From: Chloroflexota bacterium
GTDB taxonomy: Bacteria > Chloroflexota > Limnocylindria > Limnocylindrales > CSP1-4
Direction of reading: 5' to 3'
Assembly (NCBI GenBank): GCA_005883615.1
Contig: VBEC01000021.1
Location: 1 to 64,000, forward strand
Length of the DNA stretch: 64,000 nt
Below are positions 18,591 through 26,813 of this stretch, piece after piece; position 1 is the first letter of the stretch; every line of letters begins with the position of its first letter. The notes beneath the pieces were generated by a model. The model saw nothing but the letters and a program-made list of their open reading frames with translations, was not told where the DNA came from and ran no database searches. A program made the position numbers and the translations under genes.

Positions 18591-18911
18591 ATGCTGGCGA
18601 CGATGGCCGCTTACCTCCCCGACCTGATCCTCTATGGCCGCGACGGCTGCCACTTGTGCGACGAAACGCGCACTACCCTGCGTACCATCCTTGCCGAGCG
18701 CGCGGCCCAGGGACAGTTGGTTCCTCCGCTGGTCGAGCGTGACATCACGGCCGATCCGGAATGGGAGCGGTCCTATCGCGAGACCATCCCCGTCGTCGAG
18801 CTGGAAGGACGAAGGCTCGAGCTGGCAACGAGCCCGGCCAGGCTCCGAGCCCTCCTCCGCGACATCCTCGACCGCGACCGTCCGGGCGCTCGAGCTGGCC
18901 TGGCAAGGTGA
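18591..18911 (+). CDS. Glutaredoxin-like thiol-redox protein (DUF836-like)
   Basis: LILYGRDGCHLCDETRTTL...TIPVVELEGRRLEL; CxxC motif. Confidence 0.85.
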   Translation: MLATMAAYLPDLILYGRDGCHLCDETRTTLRTILAERAAQGQLVPPLVERDITADPEWERSYRETIPVVELEGRRLELATSPARLRALLRDILDRDRPGARAGLAR

Positions 18912-19723
18912 GAAGCGACCTGACCATCCTGGTGGCCGTCGCCGCCGGCCTGATCAGCTTCCTCTCGCCGTGTGTGTTGCCCCTCGTACCGGCCTACCTC
19001 GGCCAGCTGACAGCGGTTGCCGTGGCCGGATCGGCCGTGCCCGCCAGGCCCTCGCGGTGGCTCGCCTTCCGGCACGCCGCCGCCTACGTGGCCGGCTTTG
19101 GCCTCGTGTTCACGATCCTCGGGATAACCGCCACGTTCGCCGGAGGCCCGCTGGTCGATTACCTGCCGGCCCTCCGCGAGATCGGCGGCGTCCTGTTGAT
19201 CATCCTGGGTCTCAATCTCGCCGGTGTCCTGACCATCGCGGTGCTCGAGCGGGCGTGGCGGCCGCTGGAGGCGGGGGTCTCACGCTCGGTCGCTTCGGCG
19301 ACCGGGACGATTTCGCTGAGCGGGCGCCCTGATGGGAGCGTCGGTCGGTTCGACCGGGTCGGCGAAGCCGTCGTCAGCCGGCGTGGCGGATGGCTGGCGT
19401 CATTCGGGCTCGGTGCGATCTTCGCGGTGGGTTGGTCGCCCTGCATCGGCATCATCCTCGGCGCGATCCTGACCATGGCGGCGACCTCGGGAAGCCAGCT
19501 TCAGGGAGGCGTCCTGCTCGTGGCATACACGATTGGCCTCGGGGTTCCCTTCCTGGTCCTGGGTGCCCTCTACGATCGGGCACCCACGCTCCTCCGACCA
19601 CTCGTCGCGCATGGTCGAGCGGTTTCCGTCATCGGCGGACTGCTGGTGGTGGCCGTCGGAGTGGCGATGCTCTTCGACTGGCTGGTTCTCCTGCCGCGCT
19701 ACTTCAACTTCCCCGGTGTCTGA
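18908..19723 (+). CDS. ccdA: Cytochrome c biogenesis protein CcdA family
   Basis: GTG start; GLISFLSPCVLPLVPAYLGQL...IFAVGWSPCIGIILGAIL. Confidence 0.9.
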   Translation: MRSDLTILVAVAAGLISFLSPCVLPLVPAYLGQLTAVAVAGSAVPARPSRWLAFRHAAAYVAGFGLVFTILGITATFAGGPLVDYLPALREIGGVLLIILGLNLAGVLTIAVLERAWRPLEAGVSRSVASATGTISLSGRPDGSVGRFDRVGEAVVSRRGGWLASFGLGAIFAVGWSPCIGIILGAILTMAATSGSQLQGGVLLVAYTIGLGVPFLVLGALYDRAPTLLRPLVAHGRAVSVIGGLLVVAVGVAMLFDWLVLLPRYFNFPGV

Positions 19724-20699
19724 TAGCAGCGGCGAGGGCGGGGCGCCCCGCCCGGAGTTCAGCCATGCACGGCCGAAGCACGGCCTCGTGGGACCGTTCA
19801 GCGGGCGCCAGCTGCTCACAGGGGTAATCGTCGTGGCGGGAGTCCTGCTGCTGCTCGTACTCGTCACCCGACCGCTCGGGAACACCGATCAATTGGGCCC
19901 GCGGGATCCTCGCGCGACTCCGTTCATCCTCGGAGCTGCCCCGGCCAACGGGTTGCACGCTGGGGATCGACCGCCCGAGCTCCAGGAGGCTCCGCCAACC
20001 AGCCAGCACACCGACGCCCGTCCGCTGGCGATCGTCGGCATCGCGGCGCTCGGTGCCGCGCTTGCCTTCGTCATCGTGATCCCGCGGTGGGTCGGGTTTG
20101 CCGGTCCACACGGGCGCGCCGTGTGGCCCTGGCGGATCCTCTTCGCGGGCAACTTCGCGCTGGTCCTCGTCTTCACGAGCGCCTCCATGGGGCTCGGTCG
20201 AACGACTGTGGTCGTGGGCCCGGCGCCAGCCCTCACCGACCTCGACGGGCGGCCCGTGCAGCTCGCCGATCTTCGCGGCCACGCCGTCTGGATCAACTTC
20301 TGGGCGAGCTGGTGCCCTCCATGTCAGGCCGAAACGCCGGTGTTGCGCGACGTCTACCGGGCTTACGAGTCGAAGGGCCTGAAGGTCGTCGGCATCAGCG
20401 TCCAGGAGTCGAATGCGGCCGACGTCGCCGCCTACGTCGCTCGTTACGGGCTTGGGTATACCGTCGCCGCCGACCTGTCGGGCGACGTCTTCCGGGCCTA
20501 CAAGATCTACGCGCTGCCGACGCAGTTCTTCGTCGGGCCCGACGGTGTCATTCGATCGATCGTGTACGGACCTTTGACGCGCGAGTCTGCAGTTGCTCGC
20601 GTGGAACAGATCCTGCCCGCAACTGCTCCGTCGCCCGGCGCCAGCGGTCAGCCCAGCCCGAGCGCTTCGCCGACCTTAAGCGTTTCGCCTAGCCCCTGA
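19716..20699 (+). CDS. TlpA/ResA-like membrane-anchored thioredoxin-fold protein
   Basis: GTG start overlapping ccdA; N-terminal TM segments; VWINFWASWCPPCQAETPVLRDVYRAYESKGLKVVGIS. Confidence 0.88.
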   Translation: MSDSSGEGGAPRPEFSHARPKHGLVGPFSGRQLLTGVIVVAGVLLLLVLVTRPLGNTDQLGPRDPRATPFILGAAPANGLHAGDRPPELQEAPPTSQHTDARPLAIVGIAALGAALAFVIVIPRWVGFAGPHGRAVWPWRILFAGNFALVLVFTSASMGLGRTTVVVGPAPALTDLDGRPVQLADLRGHAVWINFWASWCPPCQAETPVLRDVYRAYESKGLKVVGISVQESNAADVAAYVARYGLGYTVAADLSGDVFRAYKIYALPTQFFVGPDGVIRSIVYGPLTRESAVARVEQILPATAPSPGASGQPSPSASPTLSVSPSP

Positions 20700-20712
20700 C
20701 TCGGGGAGCTCG

Positions 20713-21579
20713 TCAAACGGCCTCGTAGGCGAAGCGGTCCCGATCGGGCCTGAGTCGTCCGATCGGGTGGAGCGGCTCGTGCGAGAGGGCGATCAGCCAG
20801 CCTTCGTTCGCAGCCCTGGCGAATAGCGAGGCCTTGACGTCGACTGAGTCGAGAGGGAAGTCGTCGAACGCGCTGACCCAGCGCGGATTTGCGTTCCACG
20901 GCCGCATGAACAGGTCACCGAAGAACGCGACGGTGCGAGCGCCCGCGCCCGACCCGCGAACGAGGATGGCCTGCGAGCCTGCCGTGTGTCCCCCCGCGGG
21001 CACGACCGAGACGCCCGGAAGGAGCTCGACCTCCCCGTCGGTTGCGCCTGCCTCACCCCACGCTCGCACCAATTCCAGCTCGGGCTGGACGTAGCTCGCA
21101 ACGATCCGACTGTTCTCGGAGAACGCGATGGCCCACTCCGATCGCTGGGCCGCGATCCTCGCACGCGGAAAAGCGCGTGATCCGTCGGCCAGCAACAACC
21201 CGCCCGCATGATCGAAATGGAGGTGGCTCATCGCGACGACGTCCACGCTCTCGGGGTCGAAACCAGCCGCGCGCATGGCGGGGATGACCGCCGGTCCCCG
21301 GTATTGCCGCATCGTCCGGGTCTTCTCGTCGACCCGTTCCCCGATCCCCGTTTCCACGAGGACGCGTCCGCTCTGCGTCTCCACCATGAGGCAGTTGAGC
21401 GCCTGGAGGAGCCGATGTTCGTGGTCGATCTCGTCGACGACCAGCCGGTCCCAGAGCAAGCGAGGAACCGGCCCGAACAACGCTCCCGCATCCGAGCGAA
21501 AGGTGCCGGCCTGGACCAGCGCCACCCGGGTTCCGCCGCCCAGGTCGGCCGACCAGTCGACCGCCTCGTTCAGAGCCAT
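20713..21579 (-). CDS. MBL-fold metallo-hydrolase
   Basis: MSHLHFDHAGGL, PAGGHTAGSQAILV, FFGDLF. Confidence 0.9.
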   Translation of the reverse strand: MALNEAVDWSADLGGGTRVALVQAGTFRSDAGALFGPVPRLLWDRLVVDEIDHEHRLLQALNCLMVETQSGRVLVETGIGERVDEKTRTMRQYRGPAVIPAMRAAGFDPESVDVVAMSHLHFDHAGGLLLADGSRAFPRARIAAQRSEWAIAFSENSRIVASYVQPELELVRAWGEAGATDGEVELLPGVSVVPAGGHTAGSQAILVRGSGAGARTVAFFGDLFMRPWNANPRWVSAFDDFPLDSVDVKASLFARAANEGWLIALSHEPLHPIGRLRPDRDRFAYEAV

Positions 21580-21603
21580 CGAACCCTCAGCGCAAGTGCT
21601 CGC

Positions 21604-22209
21604 TCAGCGCGGCGAGGGCTCTCGGTCGGTCGTCTTGCGACCCGCCTCGAAATCCGAATGGAAGGCCGAGGCGGTGGGTTCCGACTGGCCCTGGTATTTC
21701 GATCCGAGCCCGGCCGAACCGTACGGCCGCTCGACGGCCGAGGACATCCGGAAGAAGCTGATCTGCCCGATTCGCATGCCGTAGTAGAGGGCGATCGGCA
21801 GGTTCGCGACATTCGAGAGCTCGAGGGTCAGGTTGCCTTTCCAGCCCGGGTCGACATAGCCGGCCGTGGAGTGGATGAGGAGGCCCAGCCGGCCCAGGGA
21901 GGACTTGCCCTCCAGGCGCGCCACGAGGTCATCGGGCAGCTCGACCCACTCGAGGGTCTGCCCCAGGACGAACTCGCCGGGATGCAGGATGAACGGCTCG
22001 TCCTCGGCGACATGGAGCAGCTCGGTCAGGTCCGGCTGCGGCGCCCGGACGTCGATGTATGGATAGCGATTGTTGCGAAAGACTCGAAAGCTCCGGTCGA
22101 GGTGCAGATCGACCGACGACGGCTGCAGATCGGCCGGGTCGTATGGCGCGATACGAACGCGGCCCGACTCGAGTTCGGTCCGGATGTCGCGATCTGCCAG
22201 GACGCTCAC
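21604..22209 (-). CDS. dcd: dCTP deaminase
   Basis: [37 protein letters not shown]...[32 protein letters not shown]. Confidence 0.95.
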   Translation of the reverse strand: MSVLADRDIRTELESGRVRIAPYDPADLQPSSVDLHLDRSFRVFRNNRYPYIDVRAPQPDLTELLHVAEDEPFILHPGEFVLGQTLEWVELPDDLVARLEGKSSLGRLGLLIHSTAGYVDPGWKGNLTLELSNVANLPIALYYGMRIGQISFFRMSSAVERPYGSAGLGSKYQGQSEPTASAFHSDFEAGRKTTDREPSPR

Positions 22210-22685
22210 CCGGGCGAATCCTCGGGCATGTCGCGCTGCTCGTACAGGGTGTCCACCTCACGTTTGAGGTCCTCGAGGTCCTCGAAGCTCTGGTACACGC
22301 TGGCGAATCGAATGTAGGCGATGTGGTCCAGGGCTCGCAGCTTCTGCATGGCCAGCGAACCGACGCGCGACGACGGGACCTCGCTGTTGCCCGTTGCGCG
22401 CAGCTCCGCTTCGATCTCGTCGGCGGCCTGGTCGGGGGCGTCGTCGCGAACGGGGCGCCGCGTCAGCGCCTTGCGCAGGCCCGCCGCCAGCTTGTCGCGG
22501 TCGAACTCCTGGCGCGTCGTATCGCGCTTGACGACGACCAGGCGCGCCGCCTCGACGCGCTCGTAGGTCGTAAAGCGATTGCTGCAGGCAGCGCACTCGC
22601 GACGGCGTCGAATCGTCGCCGCATCATCGAGGTCACGCGAGTCGACCACGCGGGAGTCCCGGGCACCGCATTGGGGGCAGCGCAT
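22206..22685 (-). CDS. nrdR: Transcriptional repressor NrdR
   Basis: [45 protein letters not shown] zinc ribbon plus ATP-cone. Confidence 0.96.
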   Translation of the reverse strand: MRCPQCGARDSRVVDSRDLDDAATIRRRRECAACSNRFTTYERVEAARLVVVKRDTTRQEFDRDKLAAGLRKALTRRPVRDDAPDQAADEIEAELRATGNSEVPSSRVGSLAMQKLRALDHIAYIRFASVYQSFEDLEDLKREVDTLYEQRDMPEDSPG

Positions 22686-22706
22686 GGATCCTCATTACCT
22701 CCTCGG

Positions 22707-22755
22707 ACCACTAGCTGTTGTGGTGTCGCTCGACCATACCACAAGATACGGGCCG
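22707..22755 (-). promoter_or_regulatory. Putative tandem NrdR boxes upstream of nrdR
   Basis: CCACTAgcTGTTGTGG (22708-22723) fits the CWA-N4-TWG core; second partial box CCACAAGATACGGGCC 31 bp downstream. Confidence 0.5.
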
Positions 22756-22846
22756 TCAGGCAAATCGATAGGATGCCTGGCCCGACGCCCCAACCGGAGG
22801 CTCTGCCGCCACGCTCTGACACAACGCTCTGACGCGACGCCCGAGC

Positions 22847-23398
22847 TCAGGCCCGCCGGCCCGTGAGCCAGCGATTCTCTTCCTCCGGCCGGAACGCGAC
22901 TGCCTCGGTCCCGGCCTGAAGGATTGCTTCGCGCGCGTGCAGCAGGTTCAGGTAGCCCCGTTTGATCGCTGTCTGGGCCTCCAGCTCGCGACCTCCGATG
23001 CGAGCTGACATCAGGATCGCGCAACCGTGCTCGACCATCTCGAGCGCGCGGGCCGCGCGCTCGAGCTCGGCGACCACCCGGTCACGGGCGCCGGCAGCGG
23101 ACGCTGGCGGACGCAGGCCCCGCACCTCGGAGTCGTAGGCCTTCATGGCCTCGAGAGCGGAGCTCAGATGATCGGCGATCGCCTCGGCACCCATCCGCCG
23201 GCGACGGACGCCATCGATCGCTTCGATCACCAGCGCCATCGACGCGTCGATCTTGCGGCCAAGCTCGACCATCGAGCGCCGGAAGGTTTCCGCATCGCGA
23301 GTCCGACTGAGCATCTGGCCGGCGCGCCTCAGCACGAGCGCGAAGAGGGCCGCGAGAAGACCGAATACGACGAGCGGGATCAGGAGCACGGGCTGCAC
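22847..23398 (-). CDS. Hypothetical single-TM protein
   Basis: N-terminal TM MQPVLLIPLVVFGLLAALFALVLRRAG followed by helical cytoplasmic region. Confidence 0.65.
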   Translation of the reverse strand: MQPVLLIPLVVFGLLAALFALVLRRAGQMLSRTRDAETFRRSMVELGRKIDASMALVIEAIDGVRRRRMGAEAIADHLSSALEAMKAYDSEVRGLRPPASAAGARDRVVAELERAARALEMVEHGCAILMSARIGGRELEAQTAIKRGYLNLLHAREAILQAGTEAVAFRPEEENRWLTGRRA

Positions 23399-23417
23399 AG
23401 CGCCTCCCCCTCGGCCT

Positions 23418-24395
23418 TCAGCCCGTGCGCGCTCGGAGCGCCGCGCTGATCGCAGGCGCGACCTCGAACAGGTCGCCCACCACCAGCAGGTCCGCGAATT
23501 CGGCGATCGGGGCGTCCGGGTCCCGGTTCACGGCAACGATCGTCTCGGCCGTCTGCATTCCGACCTTGTGCTGGATCGCGCCGCTGATGCCGAGGGCAAG
23601 GTACAGCTGCGGCTTGACGATCTTGCCGGTCTGGCCGATCTGGTGGGCGTAGTTGATCCAGCCGGCATCGACAGCAGCCCTGGTCGCTCCAACTGCCCCA
23701 CCAAGGGCATCGGCCAGCTCCTGCACGATCTTGAAGCCGTCTTCGCCGGCTACGCCGCGGCCACCGGCCACGACGATGCGGGCTTCCTCGATCGGGGCCG
23801 CTGCTCCGGCCTCCGCCACGCTTTCCACGACGGGGACGCTGGGCAGCTTCGCATCGCCGCCTGGATTGCTTGATTCAACCGCTCCCTTCGTCGCGGCCGG
23901 CTGCGCAGTGACGGCGTTCGGCCGGATCGTGATGATTCCGTGCTCGCCGACGAACGCATTGCGTGTGGTGAGCCTCCCACCGAACACGCTCATCTCGACG
24001 GTCGGGCCGTCGTCGGCCCAGCCGAGGCCCGTCGCATTCGCAAGCACAGGCCAGCCGAGAAGCACAGACAGGACGCCCGCCGCGTCCCGGCCTTCCGGGC
24101 CCGCCCCGAGCAGGAGATAGTCCGGCGGCTCGTCGGCGGCGAGTGCTGCCACCCGCTCTGCGAGGAGGGTGGCACTCGCGTGCCCGTCCGTGACCGGGTC
24201 GGCGACCGAGAGGACGCGTGGCACGAACCGTGCCAGCTCTTCCGCCGGCTTCCCCGGGTCGGCACCCACCACGACGCCGACGACGTCGCGACCGGCCTGC
24301 TCGGCGATCCCACGCGCGGCAGTGGCGACCTCGGTGGTTATTCGCGAGAGTTTCCCGTCGGCGACCTCGGCGATGACCCAGATCGAGCGGGCCAT
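23418..24395 (-). CDS. etfA: Electron transfer flavoprotein subunit alpha
   Basis: ARIVVAGGRGVAGEDGFKIVQELADALGGAVGATRAAVDAGWINYAHQIGQTGKIVKPQLYLALGISGAIQHKVGM. Confidence 0.96.
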   Translation of the reverse strand: MARSIWVIAEVADGKLSRITTEVATAARGIAEQAGRDVVGVVVGADPGKPAEELARFVPRVLSVADPVTDGHASATLLAERVAALAADEPPDYLLLGAGPEGRDAAGVLSVLLGWPVLANATGLGWADDGPTVEMSVFGGRLTTRNAFVGEHGIITIRPNAVTAQPAATKGAVESSNPGGDAKLPSVPVVESVAEAGAAAPIEEARIVVAGGRGVAGEDGFKIVQELADALGGAVGATRAAVDAGWINYAHQIGQTGKIVKPQLYLALGISGAIQHKVGMQTAETIVAVNRDPDAPIAEFADLLVVGDLFEVAPAISAALRARTG

Positions 24396-25183
24396 CAGAT
24401 GATCCTCCGCTCGGCGAGGAAGGCCACGACCTGGTCGGCGGCGACATCGGCCGGTTCGCGAACGACGCGAGTGGCCGCTCGCGGCGGGGGCGGGGTGGAT
24501 TCGAGCACCTTGGTGCCCGAGGCCGCGCCACCGACTGCCTGCCCACCTAGATCAAGGTCCGCCAGGGATCGGGTCACGATCTCCTTAGACCGGGCGGCCA
24601 TGATCCCCTTGAGTGACGGGTAACGCGGCTCCCCGAGCGCCTGGGTGCAGACGACCAGCGCCGGCATCGGCGCCTCCAGCACGTCGAAGCCTGTCGGCGA
24701 GATGCGGCGCACTCTCACCTGGCCCGCCGTTTCGTCCGGTTCGATCTTCGCCGCGTAGGACAGGAGAGGCAGGCCAAGCAGCGCTGCGACGCCCGGACCG
24801 ACGACTCCCGCGCCGCCGTCGGAGGTGTCGGCGCCGGCAAACACCAGGTCGTATTCGAGCGTCTCGAGCGCTGCGGCCAGGACTCGCGCCGTGGAGAGCG
24901 TGTCCGATCCCTCGAGCGAAGAGTCCGTCACCAGGACGCCTCGATGCGCCCCCATCGCGAGCGCCTTGCGCATGGTCTCGGGGGCGTTCGACGGAGCCAT
25001 GGCCAGTACCGTGATCTCGCCGTCTCCCGCTTCGGTCAGCTTGATCGCCGCCTCGAGGGCGTATTCGTCGTTGGCGTTGACCACTGCGGGCACGGCCGCT
25101 CGGTCGAGTCGCATCTCCGCTGTCAGGCGCTCCCCACCCGCCGCGGTGTCGGGGACCGGCTTCATCAGTACGACGATGCGCAC
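24395..25183 (-). CDS. etfB: Electron transfer flavoprotein subunit beta
   Basis: MRIVVLMKPVPDTA...VNANDEYALEAAIKL...DLVFAGADTSDGGAGVVGPGVAALLGLPL. Confidence 0.95.
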   Translation of the reverse strand: MRIVVLMKPVPDTAAGGERLTAEMRLDRAAVPAVVNANDEYALEAAIKLTEAGDGEITVLAMAPSNAPETMRKALAMGAHRGVLVTDSSLEGSDTLSTARVLAAALETLEYDLVFAGADTSDGGAGVVGPGVAALLGLPLLSYAAKIEPDETAGQVRVRRISPTGFDVLEAPMPALVVCTQALGEPRYPSLKGIMAARSKEIVTRSLADLDLGGQAVGGAASGTKVLESTPPPPRAATRVVREPADVAADQVVAFLAERRII

Positions 25184-25240
25184 GAAGCGTGATCCTCCTG
25201 CCAGTTCGATCGGCCGCCGGGCGGCGGCGTTGGCACCTCG

Positions 25241-26425
25241 TCAGTGCGGCTGTCGAGCGAGGAGGGCGCGGGCGACGACAAGCCGTTGGATCTGCTGCGT
25301 GCCTTCGTAGAGCTGGGTGATCTTTGCGTCACGCATCATCCGCTCGACCGGGAACTCGTCGATGTAGCCGTATCCACCGAGTACCTGGACGGCGTCGGTG
25401 GTGACTCGCATCGCGGCGTCTCCGGCCACGAGTTTACACAGGGACGCCCAGCGTCCGGCATCGGCCGAGCCACCCTCGATCTCGGTGCAGGCCTTGTACA
25501 GGAGCTGGCGGGCGGCTTCGGTTGCGGCGTCCATGTCCGCGAGCATGCCCTGGACCATCTGGAGCTCCCCGATCGGCTTGCCGAACTGTTTCCGCTCGGC
25601 CGCGTAGCGGACCGCCACGTCGAGGGCACCCTGGGCAACGCCAACGGCCTGCGCGGCGATGCCGGGGCGCGAGCGCTCGAATGTCTTCATCGCGATCGCG
25701 AAACCCTGGCCTTCATCCCCGAGCCGGTGATCGGCTGGGATGCGCACACGATCGAACGAGAGCTCGGCCGTTGGCGAGCCTCGGATGCCCATCTTGTGCT
25801 CCAGGCGGGACACGCTGAATCCCCGGGAGTCGGACGGGACGACGAAGGCCGACAGGTTCCGGTAGCGAGGTCCCTCCGGATCCGTGACTGCAAAGACGAC
25901 CACCAGGTCCGCCACGCTGCCCTGGCTGATGAAGCGCTTTTCGCCGCTGATGACGTATTCGTCTCCCTCCCGCGTGGCGCGAGTCCGAATCGCGGCCGCG
26001 TCCGAGCCCGCCTCCGATTCGGTGAGGGCAAACGCAATGAGCTTCCGGCCGGCGGCCAGGTCGGGCAGCCAGTGTGTTTTCTGCTCCTGAGTTCCGGCGT
26101 TGCGGATGGGCAGAGACGCGAGCTCCTGGACCGCAAGGATCAGCCCCGAGGTTGCGCAGACCCTGCTGATCTCCTCGATCGCCAGGCAGACCGTCAGGAG
26201 GTCGGCCCCGATGCCGCCGAATCGCTCTTCGAAGGGCAGCGCAAGGATGTCGTGATCCGCCAGGAGGTCCTTGACATCCATCGGGAACTCGGCCGACCGA
26301 TCGATCTCGGCGGCCCGTGGCGAGATGCGTTCGGCGGCGAGCACCCGGACTGCCTCCCGGAGCATCTGCTGCTCTTCGGTCAGCTGGTAGCCGGTGGTCT
26401 GGTTGGTCGCCGTCACCGGCGGCAT
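25241..26425 (-). CDS. Acyl-CoA dehydrogenase
   Basis: Start trimmed to MPPVTATNQ; ALTESEAGSDAAAIRTRA, MGIRGSPTAELSFDRVRIP, QVLGGYGYIDEFPVERMMRDAKITQLYEGTQQIQ. Confidence 0.95.
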   Translation of the reverse strand: MPPVTATNQTTGYQLTEEQQMLREAVRVLAAERISPRAAEIDRSAEFPMDVKDLLADHDILALPFEERFGGIGADLLTVCLAIEEISRVCATSGLILAVQELASLPIRNAGTQEQKTHWLPDLAAGRKLIAFALTESEAGSDAAAIRTRATREGDEYVISGEKRFISQGSVADLVVVFAVTDPEGPRYRNLSAFVVPSDSRGFSVSRLEHKMGIRGSPTAELSFDRVRIPADHRLGDEGQGFAIAMKTFERSRPGIAAQAVGVAQGALDVAVRYAAERKQFGKPIGELQMVQGMLADMDAATEAARQLLYKACTEIEGGSADAGRWASLCKLVAGDAAMRVTTDAVQVLGGYGYIDEFPVERMMRDAKITQLYEGTQQIQRLVVARALLARQPH

Positions 26426-26558
26426 CCTAGCATCCGGTTTTGCGCACTCGTACGGCGCCGTTCCCTCGCGCGCAGCGCACCGCGGGCCGCAGTACCCTGC
26501 AGGCCGCAGGCTGCAGTCAGGGGGCGTCAGGCTCGTGGCCGCGGCATGAGGGTCCGTC

Positions 26559-26780
26559 ATGGAGCAGACAACCGCATTCGCCCTGATTGTTGCGGCCGTC
26601 ATCGGCATGTTCGGGTTGCTGTTCATCATTCGGCGGCAGCGTCATGAAGTCGAGGACGCCGGCCGAGAGAGCCCCTTCGGGGTATCGACCGAGGGCATGA
26701 AGGTCTGCCCGAAGTGCGGCCGCGGCAACCTCTGGACGGACGCGAGCTGCATCTACTGCGGCACCCACCTGAAGGGCTGA
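26559..26780 (+). CDS. Small TM protein with zinc ribbon
   Basis: N-terminal TM then CPKCGRGNLWTDASCIYCGTHLKG. Confidence 0.7.
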   Translation: MEQTTAFALIVAAVIGMFGLLFIIRRQRHEVEDAGRESPFGVSTEGMKVCPKCGRGNLWTDASCIYCGTHLKG

Positions 26781-26813
26781 GGGCACCGGTTCGGCGTTTC
26801 CCCGCGACGCGCC

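Noticed and set aside
20693-20715. Terminator between tlpA and the MBL gene (CCCC-TGACTC-GGGG)
   Set aside because: Stem of only about 4 bp with no T-tract; not supported enough to call.
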